NCBI RefSeq assembly: GCF_001184025.1 | Contig: NZ_BBYG01000012.1 | Location: 496,001 to 560,000, forward strand | Origin: Streptomyces maremycinicus | GTDB taxonomy: Bacteria; Actinomycetota; Actinomycetes; Streptomycetales; Streptomycetaceae | Reading direction: 5' to 3' | Length of the DNA stretch: 64,000 nt | Shown: one piece after another, positions 52,227 to 60,794 of the stretch | Layout: each line of letters starts with the position of its first letter | Numbering within the stretch: position 1 is the stretch's first letter | Notes under the pieces: generated by a model | Seen by the model: only the letters and a program-made list of their open reading frames with translations | Told to the model about the DNA's origin: nothing | Databases searched by the model: none | Made by a program: the position numbers and the translations under genes

Positions 52227-53072
52227 ATGTCCCAGCAGGCTCAGCCCGTACAGGCTTCGGAGCCCGAGACCCCGCATCTCGACTTCGCCGGCACCACGCC
52301 GTACGAGGACTACGTCAAGGCGGACGTGCTCACCCACCTCCAGCACACCCTCTCCGACGATCCCGGAGAGATGGTTTTCCTGGTCACCACCCAGGTCATG
52401 GAGCTGTGGTTCACGGTCATCGTGCACGAGTGGGAGACCGCCGCGAAGGCGCTCCGCCAGGACCGGGTGCCGGTGGCGATCGACGCGCTGAAGCGGTCCG
52501 TCCGCGAACTGGACGCGCTGAACGCGTCCTGGCGGCCGCTCGGGCAGCTGACCCCGGCGCAGTTCAACTCGTACCGCTCCGCGCTCGGCGAGGGCTCCGG
52601 CTTCCAGTCGGCGATGTACCGGCGCATGGAGTTCCTGCTCGGTGAGAAGTCCGCGTCCATGCTGGTCCCGCACCGTGGCGCGCCGCGCGTCCACGCGGAG
52701 CTGGAGAAGGCGCTGCACGAGCCGAGCCTGTACGACGAGGTGCTGCGGCTGCTCGCCCGGCGCGGTCACGCGATCCCGTCCGCCGTCCTGGAGCGTGACA
52801 CCACGCGCCGGTACGAGCCCTCGGCGGAGGTCGAGGCGGTCTGGACGGCCGTCTACGCGGGGGACGAGGGCGACGAGATCGCACGCCTCGGCGAGGCCCT
52901 GACGGACGTCGCCGAGCTGGTGTGGCGCTGGCGCAACGACCACCTCGTCGCCACCCGCCGTGCGATGGGCGCGAAGGCCGGCACGGGCGGCTCGGCCGGC
53001 GTGGCCTGGCTCGAGAAGCGTGCGCAGAAGAACGTGTTCCCCGAGCTGTGGACGGCCAGGTCCCATGTCTGA
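52227..53072 (+). CDS. kynA: Tryptophan 2,3-dioxygenase
   Basis: 281 aa haem dioxygenase that opens the indole ring to give N-formylkynurenine. Signatures are YVKADVLTHLQHTLSDDPGE, TTQVMELWFTVIVHEW with distal His67, the FQSAMYRRMEFLLG region with substrate-binding Arg, and WRWRNDHLVATRRAMG with the proximal haem His239, followed by the GTGGSAG loop. AGGAG is eight bases before the ATG. It overlaps kynU by eight bases, so both are one operon for tryptophan degradation to anthranilate. Confidence 0.95.
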   Translation: MSQQAQPVQASEPETPHLDFAGTTPYEDYVKADVLTHLQHTLSDDPGEMVFLVTTQVMELWFTVIVHEWETAAKALRQDRVPVAIDALKRSVRELDALNASWRPLGQLTPAQFNSYRSALGEGSGFQSAMYRRMEFLLGEKSASMLVPHRGAPRVHAELEKALHEPSLYDEVLRLLARRGHAIPSAVLERDTTRRYEPSAEVEAVWTAVYAGDEGDEIARLGEALTDVAELVWRWRNDHLVATRRAMGAKAGTGGSAGVAWLEKRAQKNVFPELWTARSHV

Positions 53073-54267
53073 GCGCCCCGGATTCGAGCAGCTCGCCCTC
53101 AGGGCGAAGGAGTTGGACGGCGGCGACGGGCTGGCGGGCAAGCGTGCCCTGTTCCTCCTCGACGACGGTGTCTACCTCGACGGCAACTCGCTGGGCGCGC
53201 TGCCGCGGTCCGTCCCCGGGCGGGTCGAGGACGTCGTACGGCGTCAGTGGGGCGCCCTGAGGATCCGCTCCTGGGACGAGAGCGGTTGGTGGACGGCGCC
53301 CGAGCGGATCGGCGACCGGATCGCCCCGCTGGTGGGCGCGGCGACCGGCCAGATCGTGGTGGGCGACTCGACGAGCGTCAATGTCTTCAAGGCGCTTGTC
53401 GGCGCGGTCCGCCTGGTCGACGACGCCCGGGACGAGATCCTCGTCGACGCGACGACCTTCCCCACGGACGGTTACATCGCCGCGTCCGCGGCCCGTCTCA
53501 CCGGCCGCACGCTGCGCGCGGTGTCTCCGGGCGAGGTGCCGGCGGCGCTGTCGGAGCGTACGGCCGCCGTACTGCTCAACCACGTCGACTACCGCACCGG
53601 GCGGCTGCACGACCTGCCCTCGCTCACCGCCGCCGTGCACGCGGCCGGCGCGATCGCCGTCTGGGACCTGTGCCACAGCGCGGGCGCCCTGCCCGTCGGT
53701 CTCGACGAGCACGGCGTGGACCTCGCGGTCGGCTGCACCTACAAGTACCTGAACGGCGGCCCGGGTTCACCGGCGTACCTGTATGTCCGCCACGGTCTCC
53801 AGGACCGGTTCGACTCGCCGCTGCCCGGCTGGAACTCGCACGCCGAGCCCTTCGGTATGCGGGAGACGTACGAGCCGGCGGCGGGTGCTCCGCGCGGGCG
53901 GGTCGGCACTCCGGACATCCTGTCGATGCTCGCCCTGGAGGCAGCCCTCGACGTCTGGGACGGGGTCTCGGTCGAGGCGGTGCGGGCGAAGTCGCTGGCC
54001 CTGACGGACTTCTTCCTGGAGTGCGTCGCCGCGTACGTCCCCGAGGGGCGCGTCGAGTCGCTCACCCCGGTGCGGCACGAGGAGCGCGGCAGCCAGGTCG
54101 CGCTGCGCTGCGAGGAGGCCGGCGAGGTCATGGAGCGGCTGATCGGGCGCGGGGTCGTCGGCGACTTCCGCCGCCCGGACGTCCTGCGCTTCGGCTTCAC
54201 CCCGCTCTACGTCGGCTTCGCGGACGTGGAACGGGCGGCCCGCGTGCTGGCGGAGGAACTGCGCTGA
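53065..54267 (+). CDS. kynU: Kynureninase
   Basis: 400 aa PLP enzyme that cleaves kynurenine to anthranilate and alanine. Motifs: FLLDDGVYLDGNSLGALPRS, the SWDESGWW region, GDSTSVNVFK binding phosphate, LLNHVDYRTGRLHDL, VWDLCHSAGALPV with the PLP-contacting Asp/His, and VGCTYKYLNGGPGSP with Schiff-base Lys227. Length matches the family. The start codon lies inside the kynA 3' end (ATGTCTGA). Anthranilate made here can feed secondary metabolites such as daptomycin-type kynurenine compounds or actinomycin precursors, but no such cluster is in view. Confidence 0.95.
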   Translation: MSERPGFEQLALRAKELDGGDGLAGKRALFLLDDGVYLDGNSLGALPRSVPGRVEDVVRRQWGALRIRSWDESGWWTAPERIGDRIAPLVGAATGQIVVGDSTSVNVFKALVGAVRLVDDARDEILVDATTFPTDGYIAASAARLTGRTLRAVSPGEVPAALSERTAAVLLNHVDYRTGRLHDLPSLTAAVHAAGAIAVWDLCHSAGALPVGLDEHGVDLAVGCTYKYLNGGPGSPAYLYVRHGLQDRFDSPLPGWNSHAEPFGMRETYEPAAGAPRGRVGTPDILSMLALEAALDVWDGVSVEAVRAKSLALTDFFLECVAAYVPEGRVESLTPVRHEERGSQVALRCEEAGEVMERLIGRGVVGDFRRPDVLRFGFTPLYVGFADVERAARVLAEELR

Positions 54268-54365
54268 CCCGGTGGCCGGCCGGCGGACCCGGTCGGCAGA
54301 CCGGGCCGGCGGACCCGGCCGGCAGACCCGGACGGTGGCCCGGCGGGCTGAACCGGCCGGGTCTC

Positions 54366-54391
54366 CCGGTCGTACCTGGGGGTACGACCGG
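54366..54391 (+). terminator. Hairpin downstream of kynU
   Basis: Perfect 11-base arms (54366-54376 and 54381-54391) with loop TGGG. It is preceded at 54268-54345 by repeated ggcggacccgg/ggcagacccgg units. The whole spacer 54268-54576 (309 bases) has no gene; its AT-richer end should carry the promoter of the hydrolase gene. Confidence 0.65.
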
Positions 54392-54576
54392 AGGGATTCC
54401 CGGCGGGCGGGCCTGCCGGGGCGGCGGAACAGCAGAACCGTTTACCTGGACCGGTTGCCTCTCACCGAGCGTGACATCCGCGTGTCCGCGCACGTCACGG
54501 GCCTGATACCGTCCCGGCCAACGGCCGAATTCCCATCTGGTCCGCCAAATCTGTTTCGCCGCTGAGAGGTTGGAGC

Positions 54577-55461
54577 ATGCCGGACGACGTTGTCGAAGCC
54601 CGGGCCGCCGCCGAGGAGGCGTCGGCCTTCGCGCATCCGCCCGTCGAGCCCGACGTCACCACGGCGTACGGCGATCACCCCGACCAGGTGATCGACTTCT
54701 ACGTCCCGCGCGTGCAGGCCGGCCCGGGGGGCTCCGTCCCGCTCGTCGTCGTGCTGCACGGCGGGGCCTGGCGGGCGCCGTACGACCGGCGCCACATCAC
54801 GCCGTTCGCGGACTACCTGGCGCAGCGCGGCTTCGCGGTGGCCAACGTGGAGTACCGGCGGGGCGCTGGAACCCCCGACCCGGAGGGGACATCCCCGGTC
54901 GCCGGACGCTGGCCGGAGACCTTCGACGACATCGCCGCGGCCCTCGACGCGCTTCCCGCCCTCGTCCGGGAGGCCGTGCCGCAGGCCGACGCCCGCCGTA
55001 CGGTGCTGACCGGTCACTCGGCGGGTGGCCACCTCGCCCTGTGGGCGGCGGCCCGGCATGTGCTGCCCGCCGACGCGCCCTGGCGCACCGGGGGTTCGGC
55101 CTCGCTGCGGGGCGTCGTCGCGCTCGCCCCGATCGCCGACTTCGCGGTCGCCGAGAAGCTCGACGTGTGCGACGGAGCGGCCCATCAACTCCTCGGCGGT
55201 GAGGAGCGGTTCGGTGAGCGGCGGCCGTACGCCGACCCCGCGCTGCTGCTGCCGACGGGGGTCGCGACGACCCTGGTCCAGGGCCGGACCGACCTGGTCG
55301 TCCCGCAGGCGGTCGCCGAGGCGTACGCGGACGCGGCGGCGAAGGCGGGGGAGGTGGTGGGCCTGACCCTGCTGGAGGACGTCGGCCACTTCCCGCTCAT
55401 CGACCCGGCGGCGGACGCGTGCGCGGTGGTGGCGGAGGAGATCGCCCAACTGGCGTGGTAG
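54577..55461 (+). CDS. Alpha/beta hydrolase, probable kynurenine formamidase
   Basis: 294 aa esterase-like hydrolase of the hormone-sensitive-lipase type: HGGAW oxyanion motif (61-65), nucleophile Ser148 in TGHSAGGH, an Asp in QGRTDLVVP, and a catalytic His in EDVGHFPLID. Arylformamidases of the vertebrate/yeast type have this fold, and the location directly after kynA-kynU supplies the one missing step (N-formylkynurenine to kynurenine). The role is inferred from context; a general carboxylesterase is the alternative. The protein is soluble and cytoplasmic. Confidence 0.8.
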   Translation: MPDDVVEARAAAEEASAFAHPPVEPDVTTAYGDHPDQVIDFYVPRVQAGPGGSVPLVVVLHGGAWRAPYDRRHITPFADYLAQRGFAVANVEYRRGAGTPDPEGTSPVAGRWPETFDDIAAALDALPALVREAVPQADARRTVLTGHSAGGHLALWAAARHVLPADAPWRTGGSASLRGVVALAPIADFAVAEKLDVCDGAAHQLLGGEERFGERRPYADPALLLPTGVATTLVQGRTDLVVPQAVAEAYADAAAKAGEVVGLTLLEDVGHFPLIDPAADACAVVAEEIAQLAW

Positions 55462-55607
55462 CCGCGGCCCCGGCCCGGTGGGGGTGAAGTCCCCTGGGTC
55501 GTACCCGTAGTACCTGAGCTACGTCGCAGAAGAGCTCCCCAGCGGGACGCGAACGACGCGCGCCGGTCCGTAACTTCCCAGCCAGGAAGGCCCGATGGCC
55601 GGGCGCA

Positions 55608-56040
55608 GTGGCGGGGGAGGAGCGGGATGGCGGAGCTTCGTTTTCGCGGGAGGCGGCGCCGTGCGAGGGGAACGCACGGGTAACGGCACTGGTTCCGCGC
55701 CCTGTTGGCCGTTCTCGTCACCACCGCCGTGGTCGCCCCCCTCACGGCGGCAGCGGGCCGGCCGCGGATCCCGGCCTCGGCCCCGGCACGATCAGCGCCG
55801 CCGTGATCACCCCGGACCGCGCCGAGGAAGCGGCCCCGGATCCGGAGGAGTTCCTGCGCGGGCTGCGCGCCGTCACCGCGCCGCGCTCCCGGTTCACCCT
55901 CCTGTGCCACTCGTACGGCACGGTCGTGTGCGGCCGTGCCGCCCCGAACCCGGAGGTGACGGATCTCGTCCTTCTCGGCAGCCCGGGCACGGGCGCGGAA
56001 TCGTCCGCCGACCTGCGCACCGACGCACGGATCCGGGCGG
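55608..56040 (+). pseudogene. Remnant of a DUF1023-type alpha/beta hydrolase
   Basis: The frame contains RSRFTLLCHSYGTVVCGRAA and TDLVLLGSPGTGAESSADL, the nucleophile elbow and following strand of DUF1023 hydrolases, normally several hundred residues long. Here the N-terminal part is degraded (the start region switches frames near 55690-55800) and the C-terminal part, including the catalytic Asp and His, is missing: the sequence breaks off at about 56040 where a response-regulator fragment begins. Confidence 0.7.
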
Positions 56041-56043
56041 CCC

Positions 56044-56418
56044 GCGGACCGGTTCGCCGAGGCGGTCCGGGTGGTGGCGGCCGGTGACGCCCTGCTCGCG
56101 CCCGTCATCACCCGCGAGCTGATCGCCGAGTTCTCCCGTCTCGACGGCAAGCCCAGAGCCCCGCTGAAGGAACGGGTCGGCGATCTCACCGAGCGCGAGA
56201 CGGAGGTGCTCACCCTGATCGCGCGGGGTCTGTCCAACGCGGAGATCGCCGACCACCTCTTCGTGGCCGAGCAGACGGTGAAGACGCACGTGGGCCGGAT
56301 CCTGGTGAAACTCGGGCTGCGGGACCGCACCCAGGCGGCGGTGTTCGCGTCCGAGTCGGGGCTGGTGAGACCGTCGGGGTACCGAACGGCCGTGCCCCGT
56401 CGGACCCGTAGTACTTGA
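56044..56418 (+). pseudogene. Response-regulator fragment (NarL/LuxR C-terminal half)
   Basis: The frame reads ADRFAEAVRVVAAGDALLAP and on through DLTERETEVLTLIARGLSNA, QTVKTHVGRILVKLGLRDRT, matching the linker and LuxR-type HTH of the intact regulator at 57845-58510 closely. The receiver domain with the phosphoryl Asp is absent. The fragment begins where the hydrolase remnant ends. A GTG at 56071 could still give a stand-alone HTH protein of 115 aa, so residual function cannot be excluded. Confidence 0.7.
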
Positions 56419-56486
56419 GAGGGATCCGCACGAACCCCTCTCACTGGTGACGACCGCGACCCTGTCCTGCGCATACCGTTTTGAAC

Positions 56487-57848
56487 GTGACAGAGACGAC
56501 GCAGACGCACACCACGCGCCCGGACGACCCGGACGACTCCTTCGAGGCCTACCGGCCGCGCAGTCCGGAGTTCCGGGCGGCCGTGGACGCCCTGCGCGGC
56601 CTGCGGGAGGACCTGTTCCAGGACGCCTTCGCCTACCGCCCGCTGCCCCGCAAGGAGCACGCGGGCAGGCTCCTGGGCCGCATGAGGGGCCGCAGGCGGG
56701 AGTACGCGACCTGGTCCCGGCACGCGGTGGTCGGGGCGGCCGGCGCCGTGGCGACGCTGATCGCCTGGGCGGACGGCGAGGGGAGCGGTGTCGGTCTCCT
56801 CTCCGGTCTGCTCGCCCTGGTCCCGGTGCTGCTGACGCTGGTGCGGCCGGTCGGCGCCTTCTGGCTGTCGCTCGCGGGGACCACCGTCGTCGCGGTCATC
56901 GGCTCCACGTACACCGAGTGGCCGTGGCTGCCGGGCAGTTTCGCCGCCCACCTGATCGTGCTGACGGTCGTGGCGATACGCACCCGCCCGCGTACGGCGG
57001 CGTGGATGTGGATGCTGACGGCGGCCTACGGCTTCGTCGCCGAGACCGTCTTCGGCTGGGGTCACTACTACACGAACGTCGCGCCCATGCTGGTGTTCTC
57101 GGCGATCCTCCTGCTCGCCGTCACCGTCTGGCACATCCGCCGGCAGGCCGAGGAGAAGGTGACGGCCCAGCGGACGGTGACCGCGCACGAGCGCTCCCGA
57201 CGCACCCTGCTGGAGGAGCGCACCACGATCGCCCGCGAGCTGCACGACGTGGTCGCCCACCACATGTCGGTGGTGGCCATCCAGGCCGAGGCCGCCCCCT
57301 ACCGGGTGGAGAACCCGCCGGAGGAGCTGGAGAAGGCGTTCGCCACCATCCGGGAGAACGCGGTGGCGGCGCTCACGGAGCTGCGCCGGGTCCTGGGCGT
57401 GGTCCGTGCCGAGCACTACGAGGTCCCCGACGCCCCGCAGCCCACGCTCGCCGAACTGGACGGGCTGCTCGCCAATGTCCGGCAGACGGGCCTGGAGGTG
57501 GAGAAGACGGTGACCGGCGCCGTGCGCGAGCTGCCGCAGGGCGTGGAGCTGTCGGCGTACCGGATAGTCCAGGAGGCGCTGAGCAACACCCTGCGCCATG
57601 CTCCCGGGGCGGGCGCCCGGGTGGAGATCGGCTATGTGCTGGGCGGCCTGGGGCTGCGGATAGTGAACGGCGCGCCGCCCAACCCGTCCCTGATCAAGCC
57701 CTCGCCGGGCGCCGGTCACGGCATCACCGGAATGCGGGAGAGAGTCGGCATGCTGAACGGCGAGATGACGGCGGAGCCCACCCCGGAGGGCGGTTACGAG
57801 GTGACGGTGTTCCTGCCGGTGCCCGTCGCGAGCGAGAGTGCGGCATGA
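56487..57848 (+). CDS. Sensor histidine kinase, NarX/HisKA_3 type
   Basis: 453 aa membrane kinase. Cytoplasmic start (1-78), four to five membrane helices (about 80-216), a short linker, the HisKA_3 dimerisation helix TTIARELHDVVAHHMSVVAI with phospho-accepting His253, and an HATPase domain (AYRIVQEALSNTLRHAPG, GHGITGMRERVGML). The GTG at 56487 is seven bases after TACCGT, indicating a leaderless transcript; a TTG at 56481 is less likely. It overlaps the response regulator by four bases (ATGA), forming a classical two-component operon. Signal unknown. Confidence 0.92.
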   Translation: MTETTQTHTTRPDDPDDSFEAYRPRSPEFRAAVDALRGLREDLFQDAFAYRPLPRKEHAGRLLGRMRGRRREYATWSRHAVVGAAGAVATLIAWADGEGSGVGLLSGLLALVPVLLTLVRPVGAFWLSLAGTTVVAVIGSTYTEWPWLPGSFAAHLIVLTVVAIRTRPRTAAWMWMLTAAYGFVAETVFGWGHYYTNVAPMLVFSAILLLAVTVWHIRRQAEEKVTAQRTVTAHERSRRTLLEERTTIARELHDVVAHHMSVVAIQAEAAPYRVENPPEELEKAFATIRENAVAALTELRRVLGVVRAEHYEVPDAPQPTLAELDGLLANVRQTGLEVEKTVTGAVRELPQGVELSAYRIVQEALSNTLRHAPGAGARVEIGYVLGGLGLRIVNGAPPNPSLIKPSPGAGHGITGMRERVGMLNGEMTAEPTPEGGYEVTVFLPVPVASESAA

Positions 57849-58510
57849 CGATCCGCGTACTGGTCGCCGACGACCAGATGATGGTGCGCGAGGGCTTCTC
57901 GGTCCTGCTGAACGCGATGCCGGACATCGAGGTCGTGGGCGAGGCGGTCAACGGCCGGGAGGCGATCGACCGCGTCCGTGAACTCGCGCCCGACGTGGTC
58001 CTGATGGACATCCGCATGCCGGAGCTGAACGGCATCGAGGCGACGCGGGAGATCGTGGCGGCGGACGACTCGGCGAAGGTCCTGGTGCTGACGACCTTCG
58101 ACCTGGACGAGTACGTCTACCAGGCGCTGCGCGCGGGTGCCTCGGGCTTCCTGCTCAAGGACGCGTCGGCCCGCCAGCTGGCCGAGGGGGTGCGGGTGGT
58201 GGCGGCCGGTGAGGCACTGCTGGCCCCGTCCGTCACCCGGCGGCTGATCACGGAGTTCTCCAAGCTGTCCGACACCCCGCGGCTGTCACCGACCGCGCAG
58301 GCGGCCTACGGCGACCTGACCGAGCGGGAGACGGAGGTGCTGGTCCTCATCGCGCAGGGGCTGTCGAACCTCGAGATAGCCGGCCGGCTGGTGGTCGCGG
58401 AGTCGACCATCAAGACCCATGTGAGCAGGATCCTGGTCAAGCTGGGCCTGCGGGACCGCACCCAGGCGGCGGTCTTCGCCTACGAGGCCCGACTGGTGAC
58501 CCCGGGCTAG
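57845..58510 (+). CDS. Response regulator, NarL/LuxR family
   Basis: 221 aa. Receiver domain (1-120) with VLVADDQMMVREGF, phosphorylation Asp55 in VVLMDIRMPELNG, Thr in VLVLTTFDLDEYV and Lys in FLLKDAS. LuxR-type HTH at about 155-215 (LTERETEVLVLIAQGLSN, STIKTHVSRILVKLGLRDRT). All key residues are intact. Partner of the overlapping kinase. A homologous but truncated copy lies at 56044-56418. Confidence 0.93.
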   Translation: MTIRVLVADDQMMVREGFSVLLNAMPDIEVVGEAVNGREAIDRVRELAPDVVLMDIRMPELNGIEATREIVAADDSAKVLVLTTFDLDEYVYQALRAGASGFLLKDASARQLAEGVRVVAAGEALLAPSVTRRLITEFSKLSDTPRLSPTAQAAYGDLTERETEVLVLIAQGLSNLEIAGRLVVAESTIKTHVSRILVKLGLRDRTQAAVFAYEARLVTPG

Positions 58511-58512
58511 GG

Positions 58513-58650
58513 CCTGTCCGCCGGATCGCCCCGCGGACGCGGGCCGACAGCTGCGCCCGCGCCGACGCCTTCCTCCGGCCCGACGCCTTACTCCGGCCCG
58601 GCCCCTCCCTCCGGCCCGACGCCGTCCTCCAGCCCGATCCGCCGGACAGG
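58513..58650. repeat. 138-base element bounded by 16-base inverted repeats
   Basis: CCTGTCCGCCGGATCG (58513-58528) and CGATCCGCCGGACAGG (58635-58650) are inverted copies with one central mismatch. Between them are four ctccggcccgacgcc-type direct repeats. It follows the response-regulator stop by two bases and can fold as a long hairpin. It may act as a terminator or be a MITE-like element. No gene inside. Confidence 0.55.
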
Positions 58651-58712
58651 TCCTCGGCCGCGGGACGAAGGCCCCCCTGGTCAGCAGGCCGCTCACCGGC
58701 TAGCGTCCGTTC

Positions 58713-59930
58713 ATGGCAGCAGTTGACGCTCTCTCCTTCGATCCCTGGGATCCCGCGTTCGTCTCGGACCCCTACCCGGCCTACGCCGAACTTCGGGAGC
58801 GGGGGCGGGTGATCTACTACGAGCCGACCGACCAGTGGCTGGTGCCGCGGCACGCGGATGTGTCGGCGCTGCTGCGGGAGCGGAGGCTCGGGCGGACGTA
58901 TCAGCACCGGTTCACGCACGAGGACTTCGGGCGGACGGCGCCCCCGGCCGAGCAGGAGCCGTTCCACACGCTCAACGACCACGGGATGCTCGACCTGGAG
59001 CCGCCCGACCACACCCGGATCCGGCGGCTGGTGTCGAAGGCGTTCACCCCGCGCACGGTGGAGCGGTTGAAGCCGTACGTCCGGCAGCTCGCCGGGGAGC
59101 TGGTGGACCGGCTGGTGGAGGCGGGCGGGGGCGATCTGCTGAGCGATGTCGCCGAACCGCTGCCGGTCGCCGTGATCGCGGAGATGCTGGGCATCCCGGA
59201 CTCGGACCGGGCGCCGCTGAGGCCCTGGTCGGCGGACATCTGCGGGATGTACGAGCTGAGCCCGTCGAAGGAGACCGCGGCGAGGGCGGTGCGGGCCTCG
59301 GTGGAGTTCTCCGAGTATCTGCGGGAGCTCATCGCCGCTCGGCGCAAGGAGCCCGGCGACGATCTCATCTCCGGTCTCATCGCCGCGCACGACGAGGGGG
59401 ACCGGCTCACCGAGCAGGAGATGATCTCGACCGCGGTGCTGTTGCTCAACGCGGGGCACGAGGCGACCGTGAACGCCACCGTCAACGGCTGGTGGGCGCT
59501 GTTCAGGAACCCGGAGCAGCTGGCCGCGCTGCGTGCCGACCACACACTCGTGCCCTCCGCCGTGGAGGAGCTGATGCGGTACGACACCCCGCTCCAGCTC
59601 TTCGAGCGGTGGGTGCTCGACGACATCGAGATCGACGGGACCACCGTGCCCCGGGGCGCCGAGATCGCCATGCTCTTCGGGTCGGCGAACCACGACCCAG
59701 CCGTCTTCGCCGCCCCGGACCGGCTGGATCTCACCCGTGCCGAGAACCCGCACATCTCCTTCAGCGCGGGCATCCACTACTGCATCGGAGCCCCGCTGGC
59801 CCGTATCGAGCTCGCCGCCTCCATGACGGCACTGCTGGAGCGGGCCCCCACCCTGGCCCTGGCGGCGGAGCCCCGGCGCAAGCCGAACTTCGTGATCCGA
59901 GGGCTGGAGGGACTCAACGTGACGCTTTGA
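58713..59930 (+). CDS. Cytochrome P450
   Basis: 405 aa soluble bacterial P450. I-helix LLLNAGHEATVN (AGHEAT instead of the more common AGHETT), K-helix ExxR in AVEELMRYDTPLQLF, and haem loop FSAGIHYCIGAPLAR with thiolate Cys357; the first Gly of the usual FGxGxHxC is Ser. Length is normal. TAGCGT ends six bases before the ATG. No ferredoxin or reductase gene is beside it and it is not within a visible biosynthetic cluster, so the substrate is unknown. Its 3' end overlaps the following convergent gene by 17 bases. Confidence 0.93.
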   Translation: MAAVDALSFDPWDPAFVSDPYPAYAELRERGRVIYYEPTDQWLVPRHADVSALLRERRLGRTYQHRFTHEDFGRTAPPAEQEPFHTLNDHGMLDLEPPDHTRIRRLVSKAFTPRTVERLKPYVRQLAGELVDRLVEAGGGDLLSDVAEPLPVAVIAEMLGIPDSDRAPLRPWSADICGMYELSPSKETAARAVRASVEFSEYLRELIAARRKEPGDDLISGLIAAHDEGDRLTEQEMISTAVLLLNAGHEATVNATVNGWWALFRNPEQLAALRADHTLVPSAVEELMRYDTPLQLFERWVLDDIEIDGTTVPRGAEIAMLFGSANHDPAVFAAPDRLDLTRAENPHISFSAGIHYCIGAPLARIELAASMTALLERAPTLALAAEPRRKPNFVIRGLEGLNVTL

Positions 59931-60198
59931 GGCGGCTCTCGGCGCGGCTCTCGGTGCGACTCTTGAGTCGGCGTCTGACGCGGACGCCGAGGCGGCTGAG
60001 CACGGCCCACAGGGCCAGGCCGCCGGCCGTTCCGCCCAGCAGGGCCAGCGGGAGTTCCGCGTAGAGGACGCTCCAGTCGGGGCTCTGCTCGAATCGCCAC
60101 CAGCGGCCGCGGAGCCCGACGGACCAGACCGCGAGCCCCGCGCCCCAGCCGAGCGCCATGGCGAGGCACCCACCGGCGGCCTGCGTACGTTGTCCCAT
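59914..60198 (-). CDS. Small membrane protein, 94 aa
   Basis: Two hydrophobic segments (about 11-30, CLAMALGWGAGLAVWSVGL, and 47-67, ELPLALLGGTAGGLALWAVL) and a basic tail with SRTESRAESR. Start at ATG 60198 gives a short N-terminus; no strong ribosome binding site is visible. It converges on and slightly overlaps the P450 gene. No family recognised; plausibly real because of the hydrophobic pattern, but expression is unproven. Confidence 0.55.
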   Translation of the reverse strand: MGQRTQAAGGCLAMALGWGAGLAVWSVGLRGRWWRFEQSPDWSVLYAELPLALLGGTAGGLALWAVLSRLGVRVRRRLKSRTESRAESRLKASR

Positions 60199-60289
60199 GC
60201 CCGAGACGGACGCACGCCGGCCGCCGGGAGTTCCCCGTCCGCCCGAAGACCGAGCGGCGCGGCGCACGGCGCCGCCCGCCGGAACCGCG

Positions 60290-60760
60290 TGGCCAGCCCG
60301 GGGGCATGTGGCCCGCCGGACCGCGTGGCCCGCCCGGGCCGTGTGGTGCGCCGGGCCGTGTGGTGCGCCGACCCGCATGGCCCGCCCGGACCGTGTGGTG
60401 CGCCGACTCGCATGGCCTGCCCGGACCGTGTGGTGCGCCGGACCGCGTGGCCCGCCCGGCCCGTATGGCGCGCCGGACCGCGTGCTGCGCTGACCCGCGT
60501 GGCCTGCCCGGACCGTGTGGTGCGCCGGACCGCGTGGCCCGCCCGGCCCGTATGGCGCGCCGGACCGCGTGCTGCGCCGACCCGCGTGGCCCGCCCGGGC
60601 GTGGCCCGCCCGGGCGTGGCCCGCCCGGACCGTACGGTGCGCCGGACCGCGTGCTGCGCCGACCCGCGTGGCCTGCCCGGACCGTGTGGTGCGCCGACTC
60701 GCATGGCACGCCCGGACCGTGTGGTGCGCCGGAGCGCGTGCTGCGCCGGACCCGGCCGAC
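60290..60760. repeat. Long array of 17-18-base near repeats
   Basis: Roughly 25 imperfect copies alternate between ggaccgtgtggtgcgcc and ggaccgcgtggcccgccc types, giving a higher period of about 35 bases. Copies vary mostly at C/T and A/G positions. Open frames in all directions here merely reflect the repeat. The array fills the space between the small membrane protein gene and the ABC permease gene (60199-60794); no other gene is seen. Confidence 0.85.
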
Positions 60761-60794
60761 GGCGGGCTGTCCGGGCTGCGTGTCGGTCGCAGAC

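Noticed and set aside
60290..60760. Long open frames on both strands as a real repeat protein
   Set aside because: Frames stay open on both strands because the repeat is GC-rich and lacks stops; no start with ribosome binding site and no conserved protein-level pattern.
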